Positions 6,476 to 12,285 of a stretch of DNA of 14,219 nt are shown in pieces. Origin of the DNA: Bacillota bacterium (GTDB lineage: Bacteria > Bacillota > Clostridia > Oscillospirales > Acutalibacteraceae); NCBI GenBank assembly GCA_023415895.1, contig JAEZJA010000004.1, forward strand, positions 1-14,219, given 5' to 3'. The notes beneath the pieces are model-generated. The model was not told the DNA's origin and did no database searches. It worked only from the letters and a program-made list of their open reading frames with translations. Both the position numbers and the translations under genes were made by a program. Every line of letters starts with the position of its first letter. Position 1 is the first letter of the stretch.

Positions 6476-6898
6476 GTGATGGGAAGAACAAACACCTCGG
6501 AACAGGACTCTGCCAATATACTGCATTTTGACGAGGGAATTCCCGGATTCGAGAATGTGAAAGCCTACCGCCTGTTTCGCGAGGATGACCTGGACATGAT
6601 CTGGAGTCTGCGAGCCGCGGACGCCTCTGTCCCCTCTTTTGTGGTAATTGACCCTTACAAGATTGATCCCGACTACCATCCGGTGCTGTCCAAGGCGGAT
6701 CTCAGGTATTTTGAGGTAGAGGACATGACGCAGCTGTTCTTTCTTGTGGTGGCTGTCATCAAGCCCGCCATGTCGGATTGCGTTGCCAATCTGAGAGCGC
6801 CCATCGTCATCCACACCTCAACCAAAAAGGGAAAACAGATTGTCATGGATGAGTGCGGGTATCCTGTTCGCTATCCGCTGTTTCCCGATGCGCAGTGA
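6476..6898 (+). CDS. fliW: Flagellar assembly factor FliW (CsrA antagonist)
   Basis: FliW binds flagellin when it accumulates in the cytoplasm; when flagellin is exported, free FliW binds CsrA and relieves repression of flagellin mRNA. The 140-residue product shows the family landmarks: ILHFDEGIPGFENVKAYRLF (about residues 14-33, the 'f..GipGFe....y.l' motif), SVPSFVVIDPY (about 50-60) and NLRAPIVIHTSTKKGKQIV (about 102-120, the 'NL.aPi.in......g.Q.v' motif). It ends PVRYPLF, near the usual C-terminus. The start could be GTG 6476 (8 nt from AGGAG 6463-6467) or the directly following ATG 6479 (11 nt). csrA begins 12 nt downstream, so the antagonist pair is co-expressed. Confidence 0.97.
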   Translation: MMGRTNTSEQDSANILHFDEGIPGFENVKAYRLFREDDLDMIWSLRAADASVPSFVVIDPYKIDPDYHPVLSKADLRYFEVEDMTQLFFLVVAVIKPAMSDCVANLRAPIVIHTSTKKGKQIVMDECGYPVRYPLFPDAQ

Positions 6899-6910
6899 GG
6901 AGGGGTTATC

Positions 6911-7135
6911 ATGTTGGTTATCAGCCGGAAGGTTTCCGAGTCCATCCTAATCGGGGATACCATTGAAATTCTCATCTCGGAAATCAACGGCGATCGTGTC
7001 AAAATCGCTGTGAACGCCCCGAAAAGCATTCCGATTATGCGCAAGGAATTGTTGGAGACGAGTGCTATGAACAAAGAAGCCGGCAGCATTCCTCGTCAAG
7101 AGGCGCTGGACAAGCTTCGTCAAATTCTAAAGTAG
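6911..7135 (+). CDS. csrA: Carbon storage regulator CsrA, translational repressor
   Basis: CsrA is a dimeric RNA-binding protein that recognises GGA in hairpin loops or Shine-Dalgarno sequences and blocks ribosome entry. The 74-residue product begins MLVISRKVSESILIGD (the family start MLVLtRk..E.i.Ig), continues VKIAVNAPKSIPIMRKEL (about residues 30-47) and keeps Arg44 and Glu46, positions known to matter for RNA contact in E. coli CsrA. The C-terminal extension (about 50-74) makes it the length of B. subtilis CsrA, where that tail contacts FliW. An Asn is present at position 54, near the Asn55 implicated there. GGAGGGG (6899-6905) is 5 nt upstream. It lies just upstream of the flagellin leader, its likely main target. 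Confidence 0.98.
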   Translation: MLVISRKVSESILIGDTIEILISEINGDRVKIAVNAPKSIPIMRKELLETSAMNKEAGSIPRQEALDKLRQILK

Positions 7136-7189
7136 TCGGTGAATGCAAAAATATTTGCGAAAATATTTGTGATTTTCTAATTTTATCCC

Positions 7190-7216
7190 TAATTTTCTAA
7201 CAGTATTTGCCGATAT
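7190..7216 (+). promoter_or_regulatory. Sigma-D (sigma-28) promoter of flagellin
   Basis: TAATTTTC (7190-7197), 11 nt and GCCGATAT (7209-7216) match the sigma-28 pattern with exact spacing and a perfect -10 box. Transcription should start near 7222, about 155 nt before the flagellin ATG. Upstream (7148-7200) is very AT-rich with short direct repeats (AAAATATTTG at 7148-7157 and 7160-7169; ATTTTCTAA at 7172-7180 and 7192-7200). This resembles an UP element; B. subtilis hag is known to have one. Confidence 0.9.
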
Positions 7217-7245
7217 AGTAAGCAGAAAGAAAAACGGTTTTGATC

Positions 7246-7274
7246 CCAGCTCCGTCCGGGCCCGTCGGAGCTGG
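7246..7274 (+). promoter_or_regulatory. 5'-proximal GC-rich hairpin of the flagellin leader
   Basis: CCAGCTCCG (7246-7254) pairs perfectly with CGGAGCTGG (7266-7274), 9 bp, leaving an 11-nt loop that contains the palindrome GGGCCC. It lies about 24 nt from the predicted 5' end of flagellin mRNA. The following sequence is ATTAAAATAAATTTGG, which has no T-tract, so an intrinsic terminator for csrA is unlikely. A role as an mRNA-stabilising 5' hairpin is plausible. Confidence 0.75.
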
Positions 7275-7303
7275 ATTAAAATAAATTTGGTTTGAAACCC
7301 CGC

Positions 7304-7325
7304 CAAAGAACAAGGATGTTCTTTG
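7304..7325 (+). promoter_or_regulatory. CsrA-binding hairpin (BS1-like) in the flagellin leader
   Basis: CAAAGAACA (7304-7312) and TGTTCTTTG (7317-7325) form a perfect 9-bp stem closing the tetraloop AGGA (7313-7316). The core GAACAAGGATGT matches 11 of 12 positions of the published high-affinity CsrA SELEX consensus RUACARGGAUGU, with GGA displayed in the loop as CsrA prefers. In B. subtilis hag, an upstream hairpin site (BS1) and a site at the Shine-Dalgarno (BS2) are bridged by one CsrA dimer; the same layout is present here. Confidence 0.88.
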
Positions 7326-7330
7326 AAAAA

Positions 7331-7355
7331 CGCGAACGGCAAATCATGCCGCGCG
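7331..7355 (+). promoter_or_regulatory. Third hairpin of the flagellin leader
   Basis: CGCG (7331-7334), AA bulge, CGGCA (7337-7341), loop AATCA, TGCCG (7347-7351), CGCG (7352-7355) form a 9-bp stem interrupted by a 2-nt bulge. It sits between the AGGA-loop hairpin and the Shine-Dalgarno. It would shorten the three-dimensional distance between the two CsrA sites. Confidence 0.65.
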
Positions 7356-7363
7356 AAAAATTC

Positions 7364-7370
7364 AGGAGGA
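7364..7370 (+). promoter_or_regulatory. Flagellin Shine-Dalgarno overlapping a CsrA site (BS2-like)
   Basis: AGGAGGA (7364-7370) lies 7 nt before the flagellin ATG and contains two GGA triplets. CsrA bound here would directly compete with the ribosome. The first GGA is 51 nt from the loop GGA at 7314-7316, a distance suited to bridging by one CsrA dimer. Confidence 0.85.
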
Positions 7371-7377
7371 AAAAATT

Positions 7378-8532
7378 ATGCGTATTCAACACAACATTAC
7401 GGCTTTAAATGCACAGAGACAATTGACCGCCAACAATCTGGCTGTTTCCAAGAGCGTTGAGAAACTGTCCTCGGGTTATGCAATCAACCGCGCTGGCGAC
7501 GACGCCGCCGGCTTGGCTATTTCCGAAAAAATGCGCGGCCAGATCCGCGGTTTGAACCAGGCTCAGGCCAACGCCAACGATGGTATCTCTCTCGTTCAGA
7601 CGGCTGAAGGCGGCTTGAACGAAACCCACTCCATTCTGCAGACCATGCGTGAGCTGGCTGTTCAGTCGGCCAACGGCACCTATCAGAATACAACCGACCG
7701 CGAAAACCTCGAGGCCGAGTCCAAGGCTCTGATGCAGGAAATCGATCGTATCGCTTCCTCGACGGCGTACAACAAGATCAACCTGTTGGACGGCTCGTTG
7801 GACGTCGTAAACGGCGGTACGGTTACCGTTAACAGCCAGGATTTGACTTTCACCGGACTGGATGTAGGTAAGACCTTAAGCTTTGAGATTAAAGCAGGAG
7901 CTGACGGCGATGCTAAAAATGGCACGGCTGAAGCTACGGTTGACGGCAATGGCAATGCCAGTGTTGTTCTCTATACTGGCTTTGGCACTGATGTAGCTGT
8001 CACGGTTGAGGACATCAACAAGGCGTTGGCCGATGCCGGCAGCCAAGCGGTTGTCTCGTACACGAGTGATTCCATTAACACTGGTGATGCAGCAGCTGCT
8101 GCTGTTTCTGGGACTGCTGCCGCTACTGATAAAGTAGGCCTGACCTTCCAAATCGGTGCCAATGCGTCCGCTGCCGAGAGAGTTACCCTGAAGATCGGCG
8201 ACATGAGCTGCAAAGGTTTGAACATCACCGGTGTTTCCATTGCCACACCTGAGGATGCCGCCAATGCAATTGAAACGATTGATAACGCTATCAATCGCGT
8301 ATCCAGCACCCGTTCGGATTTGGGCGCTATGCAGAATCGTCTCGAGCACACGGTTGCCAACCTGGGCACCACGAGCGAGAACCTGACTTCTGCTGAGAGC
8401 CAGATCCGCGATGTCGATATGGCCAGCGAAATGATGAACATGACAAAGATGAACATCCTGTCTCAGGCTGCTCAGTCGATGCTTGCTCAGGCCAACTCGA
8501 TGCCGCAGAATGTGCTGCAGCTGCTGCAATAA
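7378..8532 (+). CDS. hag: Flagellin
   Basis: This is the filament subunit, exported by the flagellar type III system. The 384-residue product has the canonical N-terminal D0/D1 (MRIQHNITALNAQRQL; SVEKLSSGYAINRAGDDAAG at about residues 26-45; MRELAVQSANGT at about 90-101; INLLDGS at about 134-140). The canonical C-terminal D1/D0 (about 285-384) ends with AQANSMPQNVLQLLQ. The central domain (about 142-285) is short and variable. At the segment aligned with the Salmonella TLR5 hotspot the sequence reads LQTMREL, so the Arg90 position appears to be Thr while the RELAVQ core is kept. It has its own sigma-D promoter and a CsrA-regulated leader, and is followed by a strong terminator. No other flagellin is in the window. 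Confidence 0.98.
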   Translation: MRIQHNITALNAQRQLTANNLAVSKSVEKLSSGYAINRAGDDAAGLAISEKMRGQIRGLNQAQANANDGISLVQTAEGGLNETHSILQTMRELAVQSANGTYQNTTDRENLEAESKALMQEIDRIASSTAYNKINLLDGSLDVVNGGTVTVNSQDLTFTGLDVGKTLSFEIKAGADGDAKNGTAEATVDGNGNASVVLYTGFGTDVAVTVEDINKALADAGSQAVVSYTSDSINTGDAAAAAVSGTAAATDKVGLTFQIGANASAAERVTLKIGDMSCKGLNITGVSIATPEDAANAIETIDNAINRVSSTRSDLGAMQNRLEHTVANLGTTSENLTSAESQIRDVDMASEMMNMTKMNILSQAAQSMLAQANSMPQNVLQLLQ

Positions 8533-8572
8533 GTTTTCATCTTCCTTCCCCTATTTTTATCACCAATGCGAA

Positions 8573-8611
8573 GCACTGCCCCGGACTTTTGTCCGGGGCA
8601 GTGCCAATTTT
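8573..8611 (+). terminator. Intrinsic terminator after flagellin
   Basis: GCACTGCCCCGGAC (8573-8586) and GTCCGGGGCAGTGC (8591-8604) form a perfect 14-bp stem around a TTTT loop, followed by CAATTTTAT. The T-tract is short but the stem is very stable. It lies 40 nt after the flagellin stop and closes the flagellar block. Confidence 0.88.
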
Positions 8612-8639
8612 ATGTCCATAAGTGAACGGTAACCGGCGG

Positions 8640-9026
8640 ACGCGGCCGCGTTTTCGGACGCGATAGTCCCCGCCCTGTGATGGCGTCCCGTATCCATGCT
8701 CATCGTAGGGGACGGCGCCCTCGACGTCCCGCATACAAACCCATCGTAGGGAACGCGTCCTTTTTCTTCGTAGAGGCGACCTTGTGTAGTCGTTCGAAAC
8801 CTAGAAGGATCGTATCAGCCCTTGTGGGGGCAAAGCCGAAGAATGTTTCCCCGCATAAACATACTGCCGCTCAGGATGACCCAACTTACTGCCATTATCG
8901 CAAGGCATCCCCTTTGGGGCGAAAGTCGGGGAGGGGGAGCTGATCATAATTCCTTATCACAAGGCGGGTCGTAACAATCCCCTCATTCATGCGGCATTCG
9001 CCGCCCACCTTCCCCCAAGGGGAAAC
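8640..9026. repeat. Non-coding gap filled with degenerate dispersed-repeat fragments
   Basis: The stretch between flagellin and the phosphopantetheinyl transferase has no convincing gene. It contains several related GC-rich pieces: CATCGTAGGGGACG (from about 8701) and CATCGTAGGGAACG (from about 8742), preceded by an imperfect mirror of GGGACG/CGTCCC arms. A second unit lies between CCCCTTTGGGG (8909-8919) and CCCCAAGGGG (9013-9022), whose inside reads as two inverted, diverged copies of a GGGGAAGGTGG-type sequence. The right copy contains the hairpin GCGGC-ATTC-GCCGC (8991-9004). Such 'TAGGGGACG' and 'CCCTTTGGGGGAAGG' pieces resemble short intergenic repeats I associate with gut Clostridia genomes, but copy number cannot be seen from one window. 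Confidence 0.55.
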
Positions 9027-9029
9027 GCT

Positions 9030-9728
9030 CTATATTTGACTCTGCGCCCACACCGCATGGGCCTCCACGGCATCCGTCAGCAGCGTCGTTTCCATACACA
9101 CCCGCCTGCCCCTCAACTCACTGGCCGCCAGATTGCCATCAAGATGCACACAAAAGGAGGACAACGGCAGCCGTAATCCCTCGCCGGTCAGCTTCATCAC
9201 GCTTTCCTTGCACGCCCAAACCTTACAAAAGGCTAATGCAAGCGTCTCTTCCGGCACAGCCTCCAGCATGGCCGCTTCACCCGGATGAAAGCGGCGGGCA
9301 ATTTGCAGCAAGCGGTCGCCTGAAGCAGGAACGCGCTGCACATCCACACCGACCGGTGCTGTATGCAGTGCGACCGTCACCAGTCCGTCGCTGTGTGACA
9401 AACTGACAAACAACAGGCTGTCCCCCACAGTTACCCCCTCGGCAAAGGGCTTGCCCGACGCCGCCACAGGCCAACCGATGCGATCAGTCAGCTTGGCGAT
9501 CTGTTTCTCCTGTGACAGCAACAGAGCTGTATCGGGGGCATGGCGTCCGCCGCCATCCCCCGCCGCCAAAGCGTAATACACCAGATACGCTGCCACCAGC
9601 GAATCGCGCCGCGACGCTTCTCTTTTAATGCGCAGCGACGCCCTCCTCCGTTCGGCGGGGAGCGTCGCTGCCATACGTTCGAGTTCTTCGCCTGTGAATG
9701 CCGCTGTTTCTATCGTATAAATTGTCAT
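9030..9728 (-). CDS. Sfp-type 4'-phosphopantetheinyl transferase
   Basis: The enzyme transfers 4'-phosphopantetheine from coenzyme A to a conserved serine of acyl-, peptidyl- or aryl-carrier proteins. The 232-residue length fits the Sfp/Gsp group (two pseudo-repeats in one chain) rather than the short AcpS type. Landmarks are SGKPF (91-95), LFVSLSHSDGLVTVAL (106-121), the metal-binding block GVDVQRV (127-133) and the second block WACKESVMKLTGEGL (171-185) with the W..KE...K signature. Asp129 and Glu175 correspond to Sfp Asp107 and Glu151; the position of Sfp Glu109 is Gln131. The ATG at 9728 follows the fhs stop by 3 nt, so it is co-transcribed and probably coupled to fhs, with a weak AGGA within the fhs end. 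No polyketide or peptide synthetase lies nearby, so its substrate is unknown; fatty-acid ACP is possible. Confidence 0.92.
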   Translation of the reverse strand: MTIYTIETAAFTGEELERMAATLPAERRRASLRIKREASRRDSLVAAYLVYYALAAGDGGGRHAPDTALLLSQEKQIAKLTDRIGWPVAASGKPFAEGVTVGDSLLFVSLSHSDGLVTVALHTAPVGVDVQRVPASGDRLLQIARRFHPGEAAMLEAVPEETLALAFCKVWACKESVMKLTGEGLRLPLSSFCVHLDGNLAASELRGRRVCMETTLLTDAVEAHAVWAQSQI

Positions 9729-9731
9729 GGG

Positions 9732-11408
9732 CTAAAATAGTCCTGTAATTTTGCCGTCAGCGTCTATGTCGATCGTCTCCGCCGCCGGCACCTTTGGCAG
9801 ACCGGGCATGGTCATAATATCGCCTGTCAGCGCCACGACAAAGCCCGCTCCGGCCGACAGCCGCACGGATTTCACCGTAATGCGGAAGCCCTTGGGCCAA
9901 CCCAGCAGCGCGGGGTTATCTGACAGCGAATACTGCGTCTTGGCAATACAGACAGGCAGCTCGCCAAAGCCAAGCGCCGTCAGCTTGTCCAGCTCCTTGG
10001 ATGCCGCAGGGAGATAATCCACCCCATCCGCACCGTAGATTTCACGTGCGACCGCCGCAATCTTCTCCTTGAGCGGCAGCGCATCCGCATACATCATGCG
10101 GAAATGGTTGGGCTGCTCGGTCAGGCGCAACACCTCTTGTGCCAGCTCGATGCCGCCGTCTCCACCCTTGCCCCAGACTTCAGACAGCGCCACATTAGCG
10201 CCCAGCTCCGCACAGCGGCGTCGTACAATCTCGAGCTCCGCCTCGGTATCCGTTGGGAAGCGGTTAATCGCTACCACGGCAGGCAGTCCGAACTTGACCG
10301 TGATGTTTTCAATATGCTTGAGCAGATTGGGCAGTCCCTTTTCCAGTGCCTCGGTGTTTTCTTGGGATAGATTGGCCTTCGCTACTCCTCCGTGGGATTT
10401 CAGCGCGCGCACCGTCGCGACAATCACAACCGCATCGGGACACAGACCCGCCTTGCGGCATTTAATATCCAAAAACTTCTCGGCACCCAGATCTGCACCG
10501 AAGCCAGCCTCGGTAATGACGTAATCGCCCAGCTTGAGCGCCATTTTGGTGGCCACAATGCTGTTGCAGCCATGGGCGATGTTGGCGAAGGGGCCGCCGT
10601 GAATCAGCGCGGGCGTATGCTCGAGTGTCTGTACCAAATTGGGATTGATTGCCTCCTTCAGCAGCGCCGCCATGGCCCCCTGCGCGTTGAGCTGTCCACA
10701 GGTAACCGGCTGCTCCTCACGCGTATACCCCACCACAATGCGGGAAAGCTTTTCTTTGAGGTCCACCAGATCGTGGGACAGACAGAGAATCGCCATGATC
10801 TCCGATGCGACGGTGATATCATAACCGTCCTCACGCGGCACACCGCAGGTGCGTCCGCCCAGACCGTCCGTGATCTGGCGCAGCTGACGATCATTCATAT
10901 CCACGCAGCGCTTCCACGTCACACGGCGTGTGTCAATCCCCAGTGCATTCCCCTGAAAGATATGGTTGTCCAGCATGGCCGCCAGAAGATTATTGGCGGC
11001 ACCAATGGCGTGCATGTCGCCTGTAAAATGCAGATTAATATCCTCCATCGGAATCACCTGCGCCCAGCCGCCTCCTGCTGCGCCGCCCTTAATGCCGAAG
11101 ACCGGGCCGAGGGAAGGCTCACGCAGTGCCAAAACCGTCTTTTTTCCCAGCTTGTGCAGTGCGTCGCCCAGACCGATGGTGGTGGTTGTTTTGCCTTCCC
11201 CCGCCGGAGTGGGTGTGATCGCCGTCACGAGTACAAGCTTGCCGTTGGGACGATCCTGCAGACGGTTATACACCTTAAGACGAATCTTCGCCTTGTAATC
11301 TCCATACAGATCATATTCCTGACGTGACAGTCCCAGATCCTGCGCAATCTGCTCAATCGGGCGGGGCTCGACGCTTTGCGCAATCTCGATATCAGACCGA
11401 ATCTCCAT
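9732..11408 (-). CDS. fhs: Formate-tetrahydrofolate ligase (formyltetrahydrofolate synthetase)
   Basis: The enzyme condenses formate with tetrahydrofolate using ATP to give 10-formyltetrahydrofolate. It feeds purine and serine/methionine one-carbon metabolism and, in acetogens, the methyl branch of the Wood-Ljungdahl pathway. The 558-residue product is full length. It has the phosphate-binding loop [13 protein letters not shown] (65-77), the family signature [10 protein letters not shown] (105-114) followed by [13 protein letters not shown] (119-131), and the second signature [12 protein letters not shown] (330-341). The ATG at 11408 has AAGGTGGT 8 nt upstream (11417-11424). It is read from the sigma-A type promoter at 11440-11468 and leads into the phosphopantetheinyl transferase. 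No other Wood-Ljungdahl genes are in the window, so acetogenesis cannot be claimed. Confidence 0.98.
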   Translation of the reverse strand: MEIRSDIEIAQSVEPRPIEQIAQDLGLSRQEYDLYGDYKAKIRLKVYNRLQDRPNGKLVLVTAITPTPAGEGKTTTTIGLGDALHKLGKKTVLALREPSLGPVFGIKGGAAGGGWAQVIPMEDINLHFTGDMHAIGAANNLLAAMLDNHIFQGNALGIDTRRVTWKRCVDMNDRQLRQITDGLGGRTCGVPREDGYDITVASEIMAILCLSHDLVDLKEKLSRIVVGYTREEQPVTCGQLNAQGAMAALLKEAINPNLVQTLEHTPALIHGGPFANIAHGCNSIVATKMALKLGDYVITEAGFGADLGAEKFLDIKCRKAGLCPDAVVIVATVRALKSHGGVAKANLSQENTEALEKGLPNLLKHIENITVKFGLPAVVAINRFPTDTEAELEIVRRRCAELGANVALSEVWGKGGDGGIELAQEVLRLTEQPNHFRMMYADALPLKEKIAAVAREIYGADGVDYLPAASKELDKLTALGFGELPVCIAKTQYSLSDNPALLGWPKGFRITVKSVRLSAGAGFVVALTGDIMTMPGLPKVPAAETIDIDADGKITGLF

Positions 11409-11439
11409 ATTCCGTAACCACCTTCATCGTAATACCCCA

Positions 11440-11468
11440 ATTGTAGTATTCCCGCAGGAATGTGTCAA
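11440..11468 (-). promoter_or_regulatory. Sigma-A promoter of fhs with inverted repeat in the spacer
   Basis: On the minus strand: TTGACA (11468-11463), 17 nt, TACAAT (11445-11440), a perfect -35, optimal spacing and a -10 with one mismatch. Transcription would start near 11433, about 25 nt before fhs. The spacer contains ATTCC-N4-GGAAT (11448-11461), a small inverted repeat placed where a repressor would block polymerase. Confidence 0.85.
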
Positions 11469-11494
11469 GTCAGCTTTCGCAAAAGCTCCGAATA

Positions 11495-11503
11495 TGGTAT
11501 ACT
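11495..11503 (+). promoter_or_regulatory. Extended -10 promoter of the membrane-protein gene
   Basis: TGGTATACT (11495-11503) is an extended -10 element (TGn plus TATACT) 40 nt before the ATG at 11544. The -35 region 17 nt upstream (TTTCGC) is poor, which is common when TGn is present. It diverges from the fhs promoter; the two -35 regions are only a few bases apart, so they may interfere. Confidence 0.55.
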
Positions 11504-11543
11504 GGAGATGGTCAACTGGCTAGACGAATAAGGAGTATGCGCT

Positions 11544-12194
11544 ATGTCCACTCTTACCCATCGTTTATTTCTGTTGTTTCCGGCGCTGGTGCTGTTTGGC
11601 ATCCTTGTGCCCTTATCGATTGTTCTTCGGCGCAAGAAGGAAGACACCCAGGCAACCGGCGTGGCGTTTCTATGCGTCCTTGTCCCCCTCACCCTGTGCT
11701 TCAACGGCGCAATTGTCAGCAGCTATGTCGGCTTCTGGTGGCTATTGGGGGGGCTTGCCGCATTATGCCTGAGCCAGCCTGTTATGGCGCGCCACCCCTT
11801 CATCAGCATGGCACTGTTGACTGCTGGTCAGCTGCTGGTGATCACTTCGTTCGGCGTCATGGCCGGAGCGTTTGTGCCGCTGAGTATAACGGGACTCGTT
11901 GGTTTTCTGCTGTCGCTGCTACCTGTCCTATTTGTGAAACGTCTGCGGCATTTGTCTGTTTGTCTTCTCCCAGCCGTGCTGTGCACTTCATTTTTGTCGC
12001 CGATCCTTTCGCTTGCATTGCCTTACGCCCCGGGTACCCTTGTAATGATGATCGCCGTCCTTGTGCTGCTTGCATCGTCCGTATTGCTGGCGTACCGCAC
12101 AGCCGTCTGCGAGCATCGGTTCTTTTGGGAAATTCTGCGCGATCTGTTGAGCTACGGCGCACTCTATTTGCTGGCCCTCTCGGTTTGGCTGTAA
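11544..12194 (+). CDS. Uncharacterised polytopic membrane protein
   Basis: I do not recognise this family. The 216-residue product is strongly hydrophobic with about eight candidate membrane segments (roughly residues 8-28, 38-57, 60-78, 86-106, 108-131, 138-159, 163-184 and 199-216). Short basic loops such as RRKKED (29-34) and VKRLRH (131-136) would, by the positive-inside rule, face the cytoplasm. No transporter, enzyme or sensor motif could be picked out, and no long soluble domain is present. It has a good RBS (AAGGAG 11530-11535, 8 nt from ATG), an extended -10 promoter and a terminator downstream, so it appears to be a real, singly transcribed gene. The role could be transport, a stress response or membrane maintenance, but the sequence gives no basis to choose. 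Confidence 0.8.
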   Translation: MSTLTHRLFLLFPALVLFGILVPLSIVLRRKKEDTQATGVAFLCVLVPLTLCFNGAIVSSYVGFWWLLGGLAALCLSQPVMARHPFISMALLTAGQLLVITSFGVMAGAFVPLSITGLVGFLLSLLPVLFVKRLRHLSVCLLPAVLCTSFLSPILSLALPYAPGTLVMMIAVLVLLASSVLLAYRTAVCEHRFFWEILRDLLSYGALYLLALSVWL

Positions 12195-12232
12195 TACGGA
12201 TTGGATTATAGACAGATACTATACAAAAAGTA

Positions 12233-12275
12233 AATCGGCGCCTTCTACCACCCACCGTGGCAGAAGGCGCCGATT
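12233..12275. terminator. Bidirectional intrinsic terminator
   Basis: AATCGGCGCCTTCT (12233-12246) pairs with AGAAGGCGCCGATT (12262-12275), and after a single mismatch CCAC (12248-12251) pairs with GTGG (12257-12260), giving an 18-bp stem with a 5-nt loop. On the minus strand it is followed by TTACTTTTTG, so it should efficiently end the MFS transporter message. On the plus strand the following T content is poorer (GATTTAC), but the stem still lies 39 nt after the membrane-protein stop. Confidence 0.9.
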
Positions 12276-12285
12276 GATTTACAAC

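Noticed and set aside
5731..6516. 261-codon minus-strand open frame opposite yviE
   Set aside because: Antisense to the DUF6470 gene, which has a good RBS and correct operon position; composition looks like a shadow.
7246..7290. Flagellin leader hairpin as terminator of the csrA operon
   Set aside because: The stem is followed by ATTAAAATAAATTT without a T-tract, and it lies downstream of the flagellin promoter start.
8677..8943. 88-codon plus-strand open frame in the repeat-filled gap
   Set aside because: Arg/Pro/Ser-rich translation of GC-rich repeats, no RBS, no family resemblance.
10392..11327. 311-codon plus-strand open frame opposite fhs
   Set aside because: Lies wholly antisense to the clearly conserved fhs; His/Gln-rich translation typical of a shadow frame; no RBS.
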